A stretch of 10,887 nucleotides of DNA from CAYJDG01 sp964368875 (lineage in GTDB: Bacteria > Pseudomonadota > Alphaproteobacteria > Micavibrionales > Micavibrionaceae), in contig CAYJDG010000061.1 in NCBI GenBank assembly GCA_964368875.1, positions 1 to 10,887 of the forward strand, written 5' to 3'. Shown piece after piece: positions 7,118-10,887 of this stretch. Under the pieces are notes generated by a model. That model did not search any database. It was not told where the DNA came from and saw nothing but the letters and a program-made list of their open reading frames with translations. A program made the position numbers and the translations under genes. The number at the start of each line of letters is the position of its first letter. The first letter of the stretch is position 1.

Positions 7118-7378
7118 CTATGCTGGAACGCGTGCGACAACCGGGTTGTCCCAGGCGAGCGTAAAGGTGCCGTGGTCGTTACCTGCTTCCTTAAGTTTGC
7201 GGTTTTCAATGGCAAACGCATCGTTCACGATTGGCCGGAAGGCTTCATCGACCTCGCCAACGACAAGAACGGCGTCGGAACAGAGTTCAGTCACGTTGGT
7301 CGCATTGCCAAACTGGTGCAGAACTTCCTTGGCTTTCGCGCTATCACCGCTATAGGTCATGGCTACGGATACTTTCAT
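7118..7378 (-). CDS. Small unknown protein, first of a paralogous pair
   Basis: This 86-residue, soluble-looking protein belongs to no family I recognise. The N-terminal half has a beta-alpha-beta look: MKVSVAMTYS, a helix over GDSAKAKEVLHQFG (11-24), then NATNVTEL. The second half (41-86) is acidic to mixed, with a probable helix at 42-65. The N-terminal 33 residues are clearly related to the next gene downstream, which suggests tandem duplication. The start is decided by AAGGAG at 7391-7386, which is 7 nt from the ATG at 7378 but only 1 nt from the in-frame GTG at 7384. It is probably the first gene of a unit with the second paralog and the acyltransferase. No catalytic motif is visible; a small-molecule-binding or partner-binding role is possible but unsupported. 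Confidence 0.75.
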   Translation of the reverse strand: MKVSVAMTYSGDSAKAKEVLHQFGNATNVTELCSDAVLVVGEVDEAFRPIVNDAFAIENRKLKEAGNDHGTFTLAWDNPVVARVPA

Positions 7379-7385
7379 TTTCACA

Positions 7386-7391
7386 CTCCTT
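7386..7391 (-). promoter_or_regulatory. Ribosome-binding site deciding the start of the first small paralog
   Basis: AAGGAG on the minus strand lies 7 nt before the ATG at 7378, the ideal distance. The alternative GTG at 7384 is only 1 nt away, so the ATG is the likely start. Confidence 0.75.
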
Positions 7392-7403
7392 GTTCAGTGC
7401 CAT

Positions 7404-7433
7404 ACCATAATCCTGCATTTCCGTATTAATCAA
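7404..7433 (-). promoter_or_regulatory. Probable promoter of the small-paralog/acyltransferase unit
   Basis: On the minus strand TTGATT (7433-7428) is followed after 18 bp by TATGGT (7409-7404), or after 17 bp by TTATGG. The predicted leader is about 20 nt and contains the AAGGAG ribosome-binding site. The -35 matches that of the metallopeptidase promoter; the -10 is weaker. Confidence 0.45.
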
Positions 7434-7450
7434 CCCGGAGCCCATGCTGC

Positions 7451-7473
7451 ACCGCCAAAAAGGGCGGTTTTTA
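7451..7473 (+). terminator. Intrinsic terminator with no obvious upstream gene
   Basis: ACCGCC (7451-7456) pairs with GGCGGT (7463-7468) around the loop AAAAAG, followed by five T (7468-7472). This is a textbook Rho-independent terminator on the plus strand. On the minus strand there is no T-run after the stem. The closest annotated plus-strand gene upstream ends at 5705, so the transcript it stops is unknown. It may insulate rpmJ from antisense transcription. Confidence 0.65.
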
Positions 7474-7478
7474 TATGC

Positions 7479-7507
7479 TTGACAGGGGGGCAGAGGGTTG
7501 GCTAAGG
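7479..7507 (+). promoter_or_regulatory. Promoter of rpmJ
   Basis: A perfect TTGACA (7479-7484) is followed by a 17-bp spacer and CTAAGG (7502-7507), which I take as the -10. The predicted start near 7514 gives a leader of about 27 nt containing AAGGA (7528-7532), 8 nt from the rpmJ ATG. A perfect -35 fits a highly expressed ribosomal protein gene. Confidence 0.6.
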
Positions 7508-7540
7508 TCCGGCCACACTTAAAGTATAAGGAATCAGGCG

Positions 7541-7666
7541 ATGAAAGTCGTTAACTCGTTGAAAACATTGAAGTCTCGTGACCGTAATTGCCGCACCGTG
7601 CGCCGCAAAGGACGCGTTTACGTCATCAACAAGACCAAGCCGAAGTTTAAAGCCCGTCAAGGCTAG
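7541..7666 (+). CDS. rpmJ: 50S ribosomal protein L36, zinc-free (C-minus) form
   Basis: This 41-residue basic protein starts MKVVNSLKTLKSRDRNC and ends KPKFKARQG, the typical 41-residue proteobacterial L36 second form. It has a single Cys (17) and lacks the CxxC...C...H zinc ribbon of the other L36 form, so it should not bind zinc. L36 is the smallest protein of the large ribosomal subunit and stabilises 23S rRNA near the GTPase-associated region. The start is supported by AAGGA (7528-7532) 8 nt upstream. It stands apart from any ribosomal protein operon, 123 bp before mreB on the same strand, and has its own promoter. Confidence 0.95.
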   Translation: MKVVNSLKTLKSRDRNCRTVRRKGRVYVINKTKPKFKARQG

Positions 7667-7673
7667 GCTTTTT
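7649..7673 (+). terminator. Possible weak terminator overlapping the rpmJ stop
   Basis: AAAGCC (7649-7654) can pair with GGCTTT (7666-7671) around an 11-nt loop that includes most of the TAG stop. The T-run covers 7669-7673. The stem is short and overlaps coding sequence, so read-through into mreB is likely. Confidence 0.3.
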
Positions 7674-7708
7674 ACAGCTAAATTTAATGCTGGTACCTAG
7701 TTTTTTGG

Positions 7709-7734
7709 CTTCCCGTATGACAGCATACGGGAAG
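7709..7734. repeat. Perfect 11-bp inverted repeat over the mreB -35 region
   Basis: CTTCCCGTATG (7709-7719) and CATACGGGAAG (7724-7734) are perfect inverted copies separated by ACAG. The repeat centre lies on the predicted -35 of mreB. There is no T-run after the stem on the plus strand; T6 lies before it instead. An operator, or a hairpin protecting the 3' end of rpmJ read-through RNA, is therefore more likely than a standard terminator. Confidence 0.75.
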
Positions 7735-7745
7735 TCTGCTATATT
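7717..7745 (+). promoter_or_regulatory. Predicted promoter of mreB
   Basis: ATGACA (7717-7722, five of six matches to TTGACA) and TATATT (7740-7745) are spaced exactly 17 bp apart. The predicted start near 7752 leaves a leader of about 38 nt with AGGA (7781-7784) 5 nt before the mreB ATG. The -35 lies inside the 11-bp inverted repeat, so a protein bound there would block or modulate this promoter. Confidence 0.5.
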
Positions 7746-7789
7746 AGAGGTACACCCTCCTTTTTCTATCCGTTTCAGTCAGGACTCAG

Positions 7790-8833
7790 ATGTTCTCCCG
7801 TCTCTTCAGTATGATGTCTGCCGACATGGCAATCGACCTCGGCACCGCCAACACTCTCGTTTATGTCCGCGACCGGGGCATCGTTCTGAATGAACCATCC
7901 GTCGTTGCCATCTCGACCGCGATGGGCAAAAAATCCGTACTCGCCGTCGGTAACGAAGCCAAACTGATGCTTGGCCGCACACCCGGAAATATTCAGGCCA
8001 TCCGCCCGTTGCGTGACGGCGTGATCGCCGACTTCGAAGTGACCGAAGCGATGATCAAACATTTTATCCGTAAAGTTCATAACCGCCGCTCATTCGTGTC
8101 GCCGAAAATGGTTATCTGCGTCCCGTCGGGATCGACCGCCGTTGAGCAACGCGCGATTGTCGAATCTGCTGAAAGCGCAGGCGCATCCGAAGTATTCCTG
8201 ATCGAAGAGCCGATGGCCGCAGCCATTGGTGCGGGATTGCCGGTGACTGAGCCGCAGGGTTCGATGGTTGTTGATATCGGTGGAGGAACGACCGAGGTCG
8301 CGGTTATTTCTCTGGGCGGCATCGTTGGCTCCGCGAAATCGATCCGGGTGGGCGGCGATAAGATGGATGATGCCATCATCGCGTATATCCGCCGCGTCCA
8401 TAACCTGCTGATCGGCGAGACAACGGCCGAGCGTATTAAAAAAGAGATCGGCTCTGCTGCGCCTCCTGCGCAGGGCAACGGCCGCTTCATGGAAATCAAG
8501 GGACGCGATCTTATCCACGGCGTGCCTAAAGAAGTCGTTGTAACGGAGCGACAAGTCGCCGAAGCGCTGATCGAGCCAGTGAGCGCCATCATCGCCGCGG
8601 TGAAAGCCACGCTTGAGGACACGCCGCCGGAATTGGGCGCAGATATTGCCGAGCGCGGCATCGTCATGACCGGAGGCGGTTCACTGCTCGCGAACCTCGA
8701 TTACGTCCTGCGCCACTCGACCGGACTTGCGGTCACGATTGCGGATGATCCGCTCTCATGTGTGGCGCTTGGCACCGGACATGCGCTCGAAGAAATGAAG
8801 ACGCTGCGCGGTGTGCTGATCGGCGCGTATTAG
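7790..8833 (+). CDS. mreB: Rod-shape-determining actin homologue MreB
   Basis: This 347-residue protein is full length for MreB and aligns by motif throughout. An amphipathic N-terminal segment (MFSRLFSMMS) for membrane contact is followed by the phosphate-1 loop DLGTANT (16-22), IEEPMAAAIGAG (138-149) with the catalytic-type Glu140, the phosphate-2 loop DIGGGTTEV (162-170) and the adenosine motif MTGGGSLL (293-300). MreB forms ATP-dependent antiparallel filaments on the inner face of the membrane and guides the elongasome (MreC, MreD, RodZ, RodA, PBP2) in lateral wall synthesis. The start is preceded by AGGA at 5 nt. It follows rpmJ on the same strand. Its stop lies only 9 bp from the stop of a convergent minus-strand gene, which separates it from mreC. 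Confidence 0.98.
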   Translation: MFSRLFSMMSADMAIDLGTANTLVYVRDRGIVLNEPSVVAISTAMGKKSVLAVGNEAKLMLGRTPGNIQAIRPLRDGVIADFEVTEAMIKHFIRKVHNRRSFVSPKMVICVPSGSTAVEQRAIVESAESAGASEVFLIEEPMAAAIGAGLPVTEPQGSMVVDIGGGTTEVAVISLGGIVGSAKSIRVGGDKMDDAIIAYIRRVHNLLIGETTAERIKKEIGSAAPPAQGNGRFMEIKGRDLIHGVPKEVVVTERQVAEALIEPVSAIIAAVKATLEDTPPELGADIAERGIVMTGGGSLLANLDYVLRHSTGLAVTIADDPLSCVALGTGHALEEMKTLRGVLIGAY

Positions 8834-8842
8834 AACCTCTGT

Positions 8843-9403
8843 CTAAGCCGGACCGTAAAACCAGTCATCGGTGCCATACCCGATGAGGCGCAGACACGGC
8901 CCCTTTACGTACCCTGCATTGCGGAACCGGATAAAGATTTCGGCAGGACCTTCTTCGTCTTCGAAGGAGCAGAATGGCAGGGAGATGGCCTGAAGTTTGG
9001 ACAATTCGGCAGCCACTTCACGGTAATCTGCCGCAACGGCTTTTTTGAAGCGGTACAATGCAGCTTCGTCCGGACTTTCTTCCCTGATATAGCCTTCATG
9101 TTCGAGCCTGGGGGCGAGGGCATGGCAATTGTCGATCCAGATCTCTTCCTCGCCGACATAGACAACGCAGGTCGGCGCATCTGAGGGAAAGCGGAGGCTG
9201 ACGGGCGCGGTGCGTTTGCGGGCCTCGGCCAGAACGCCATAGGCGGCCTCTTCGGAGTCGAGCAGATTGGGCAGTTCTTTTTCCGTGATCCCGTTTTCCA
9301 CCAGCATGCCGGCATCTTCGCCGTTGGCATAGCGGGCGAAATAGCGGTCACCCCGGCGGATGACGGTGATGCCGAAACTTTCCTGAACGAACAGATCTTT
9401 CAT
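8843..9403 (-). CDS. Uncharacterised soluble protein encoded between mreB and mreC
   Basis: I do not recognise this protein of 186 residues. It is acidic, has no signal peptide or membrane segment, and contains motifs such as GITVIRRGDRYFARYANGED, EEEIWIDNCHALAPRLEHEG and, near the end, LRLIGYGTDDWFYGPA. Three cysteines lie in the second half. The ATG at 9403 is chosen because AAGGA (9412-9408) lies 4 nt upstream. In-frame ATGs at 9427 and 9457 would lengthen it to 194 or 204 residues. The one at 9457 lies only 3 nt past a TATAAT (9466-9461), too close for a normal leader. The gene is convergent with mreB, with 9 bp between stops, and divergent from mreC. The codon choice looks like that of its neighbours. 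Its position does not by itself imply a role in cell shape. Confidence 0.75.
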   Translation of the reverse strand: MKDLFVQESFGITVIRRGDRYFARYANGEDAGMLVENGITEKELPNLLDSEEAAYGVLAEARKRTAPVSLRFPSDAPTCVVYVGEEEIWIDNCHALAPRLEHEGYIREESPDEAALYRFKKAVAADYREVAAELSKLQAISLPFCSFEDEEGPAEIFIRFRNAGYVKGPCLRLIGYGTDDWFYGPA

Positions 9404-9460
9404 AGAATCCTTATAGTATGAGGGCATAGTAGTCTCTATAGCGTAATTTTTTACCATATT

Positions 9461-9466
9461 ATTATA
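9461..9466 (-). promoter_or_regulatory. Consensus -10 box upstream of the gene between mreB and mreC
   Basis: TATAAT (9466-9461) on the minus strand is a perfect -10. No good -35 is seen 16-18 bp upstream (9483-9490 reads roughly ACGTCA). Transcription would begin near 9454, which favours the ATG at 9403 with its ribosome-binding site over the ATG at 9457. Confidence 0.4.
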
Positions 9467-9557
9467 TACTCTGAATAAGTGCCTGACGTGGGTTGCCCGC
9501 AGGTAAAGATTTCATTAATCCCTTATGTGTCAGAGTACATTTAATAAGCCGTCCCAG

Positions 9558-9583
9558 CCGGGAAATTGCCAACCGGGAATTTG
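9558..9583 (+). repeat. Short direct repeat before mreC
   Basis: CCGGGAAATTG (9558-9568) and CCGGGAATTTG (9573-9583) match at 10 of 11 bases with a 15-bp period. The second copy supplies the GGGA that may serve as the mreC ribosome-binding site. I see no clear promoter for mreC between 9467 and 9584, only AT-rich stretches such as CATTTAATAAG. Confidence 0.4.
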
Positions 9584-9584
9584 A

Positions 9585-10493
9585 ATGTCCATGCGTGCTC
9601 ACCGCACCTCGTCACGTCGCAGTATGCTCAGGGCCGCGTCCCACGTTATACGCTGGTCGCGTCACTCGCCCGCGCTTCTCACCGGCACGGCAGCGTTGCT
9701 GCTGATGATCTCGATTATAAACCCGACCATGTTCTCCGGACCGCGCGGCGCGGCGCTCGATGCCTTCTCGCCGCTGATCGCAACCGTGAGCAAACCATTT
9801 CAGGTTGTCGCCGATACGCTTTCCAGCATGACCGGACTTGCCCAGCTCAAAGCCGAAAACGTCAGCCTTAAAAACGAAAACCAAAAGCTGAAAGAATGGT
9901 ATCAGACCGCCATGCTGTTGCAGGCCGAGAACCAGTCGCTCAAGGATCTGCTTAACGTCCTGCCTGAGCCGGAACAAAGTTATATCACCACCCGCGTCAT
10001 CGGCGATTCAGGTTCTTCCTTCGTCAAGTCGCTCCTCATTCAGGCGGGTACTGCTGAGAACGTCGAAAAAGGTCAGGCCGTGCTCGGCGACAAGGGCATG
10101 ATCGGGCGCGTCTTTGAAACCGGACGCAACGCGTCGCGCATACTTCTCGTCACCGATATCAACTCGCGCGTGCCCGTCATCGTCGAAGGTTCAAACCAAA
10201 AAGCGATCCTCGCGGGTACCAACGACGACCTGCCAGTCCTTGAGCACCTGCCGCCTGACGTATTGATAGAGAAGGGCGCACGCGTCGTCACATCCGGCCA
10301 TGGCGGCCTGTTCCCGCAAGGTCTGCCGATCGGTGAAGTTGTCGCGGTAGAAAAAGGTATCGCCCGCGTGACGCTGTACAGCGATCCATCCAATTCCAGT
10401 TACGTGCAGATCATCGAAAAGCCTGACGATCCGAATGTCCGGCGTAGCGTCGATGTTCTGAATGCCCCGCCGTCCGAGAGCGGCAGGAACTAA
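9585..10493 (+). CDS. mreC: Rod-shape-determining protein MreC
   Basis: This 302-residue protein has the MreC layout. A short basic cytoplasmic tail (1-28) is followed by one membrane helix (~30-46, LLTGTAALLLMISIIN), a coiled coil (~84-125, with repeated KAEN/LKNENQKLK/QAENQSLKDLL) and two periplasmic beta-barrel domains. Family motifs are KGMIGRVFETGRNASRILLVTD (170-191), with SRVPV after it, and VVTSGHGGLFPQGLPIGEV (234-252). MreC links MreB/MreD to PBP2 and activates PBP2-RodA. The ATG at 9585 has GGGA 7 nt upstream; ATG 9591 is an in-frame alternative. The mreC stop is 5 bp before the mreD start, so the two are co-transcribed. It lacks an mreB directly upstream and lies divergent from the unknown minus-strand gene, so it should have its own promoter. 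Confidence 0.95.
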   Translation: MSMRAHRTSSRRSMLRAASHVIRWSRHSPALLTGTAALLLMISIINPTMFSGPRGAALDAFSPLIATVSKPFQVVADTLSSMTGLAQLKAENVSLKNENQKLKEWYQTAMLLQAENQSLKDLLNVLPEPEQSYITTRVIGDSGSSFVKSLLIQAGTAENVEKGQAVLGDKGMIGRVFETGRNASRILLVTDINSRVPVIVEGSNQKAILAGTNDDLPVLEHLPPDVLIEKGARVVTSGHGGLFPQGLPIGEVVAVEKGIARVTLYSDPSNSSYVQIIEKPDDPNVRRSVDVLNAPPSESGRN

Positions 10494-10498
10494 AGATC

Positions 10499-10887
10499 AT
10501 GGTCAGCACCGAGCTTGGCGATACAGCCCGTGGCAGCCTCAGGGTTGTTGCCATCTACGCCTTCCTGCTCCTCCTCTTTCTTCTCAGCCTCGCAAATATT
10601 CCGCTCTTCGGATCGGGCGCAGTGCGTCCGGCGTTCCTGCTGATCGGACTTTATTTCTGGACGATCACGCGGCCCGGTTTATTGCCGGTGCCTATCGTCT
10701 TTATGGTTGGTCTTTTCTATGACATCGTTTCCGCGAGCGTGATCGGCACGCACACGTTTGCCTTTATGCTGATCGTCATGCTGGTGCGGTCGCAGCGGCG
10801 GTTTCTGCTTGGGCAAACCTGGGCGGTGCTGTGGGTCGGGTTCGTCGCGGCGGCGATTATTCTCGGCGCGGTCGAGATGCTGGTCTA
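10499..10887 (+). CDS. mreD: Rod-shape-determining membrane protein MreD, N-terminal 129 residues
   Basis: The frame is open from the ATG at 10499 to the window edge, so the gene is truncated by the window, not broken. The usual length is about 160-175 residues. Hydrophobic segments lie at about 15-33, 44-56, 61-78, 83-97 and 107-128. The family signature is visible: VRPAFLLIGLYFWTITRPG (42-60), then MVGLFYDIVSASVIGTHTF (69-87), matching the MreD pattern RP..P....F..GL..D......G.H. MreD is an inner-membrane partner of MreC and MreB that helps balance elongasome activity. AGGA (10485-10488), inside the end of mreC, is 10 nt before the ATG; translation is probably coupled to mreC. Confidence 0.93.
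   Translation, partial: MVSTELGDTARGSLRVVAIYAFLLLLFLLSLANIPLFGSGAVRPAFLLIGLYFWTITRPGLLPVPIVFMVGLFYDIVSASVIGTHTFAFMLIVMLVRSQRRFLLGQTWAVLWVGFVAAAIILGAVEMLV

Noticed and set aside
6701..7429. A 242-codon plus-strand frame over both small paralogs, ending 22 bp before a plus-strand terminator
   Set aside because: It is in exact reverse-complement codon register with the minus-strand paralogs. Differences between the two copies fall mostly at minus-strand third positions, where they are synonymous. The minus strand also has a good AAGGAG site, and the plus frame overlaps the acyltransferase start.
7687..7893. A 68-codon plus-strand frame between rpmJ and mreB
   Set aside because: It runs through the predicted mreB promoter and 103 bp into mreB in another frame, with no ribosome-binding site; chance frame.
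8077..8667. A 196-codon minus-strand frame
   Set aside because: It lies opposite mreB, one of the most conserved genes in the window.

Overview
The window reads as chromosomal DNA of an alphaproteobacterium. It carries a 41-residue ribosomal protein L36 of the zinc-free form, an mreB/mreC/mreD cell-shape locus, and promoters with a TTGACA-like -35. I cannot place it below class level. I saw no tRNA, rRNA, insertion sequence, CRISPR array or phage gene.

Positions 1-5125 hold three genes in a row on the minus strand. In transcription order they are a cytoplasmic cyclic-nucleotide-binding c-di-GMP phosphodiesterase (cNMP + EAL), an unrecognised 459-residue protein with an HEVGH zinc-metallopeptidase motif, and the first 756 residues of a large FecR/cadherin-like/RTX protein that runs off the left edge. 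The peptidase has its own good promoter, so the three are neighbours rather than one simple operon. A c-di-GMP enzyme, a protease and a giant RTX surface protein side by side recall the logic of LapD/LapG/LapA adhesin control. None of the parts is homologous to LapD or LapG as far as I can see, so that link is a hypothesis.

At 5310-5705 a small DUF3307-type membrane protein is on the plus strand. Its stop codon overlaps the stop codon of a convergent acyltransferase-3 membrane enzyme (5702-6838, minus). Upstream of the acyltransferase on the same strand are two small paralogous genes of unknown family (6893-7105 and 7118-7378). They lie in the same reading frame, separated by an amber stop and four codons, and probably share a promoter at about 7404-7433.

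From 7451 the window holds core genes on the plus strand: an intrinsic terminator with no obvious parent gene, rpmJ with a strong promoter, then mreB, mreC and the start of mreD, which runs off the right edge. A perfect 11-bp inverted repeat sits over the likely -35 box of mreB. mreB is separated from mreC by an unrecognised minus-strand gene (8843-9403), so mreC and mreD probably need their own promoter. MreB (actin-like filament), MreC (periplasmic scaffold) and MreD (inner-membrane partner) belong to the elongasome that guides lateral wall synthesis.

The most useful leads are the unrecognised metallopeptidase beside the c-di-GMP enzyme and RTX protein, the tandem small paralogs, and the palindrome at the mreB promoter.
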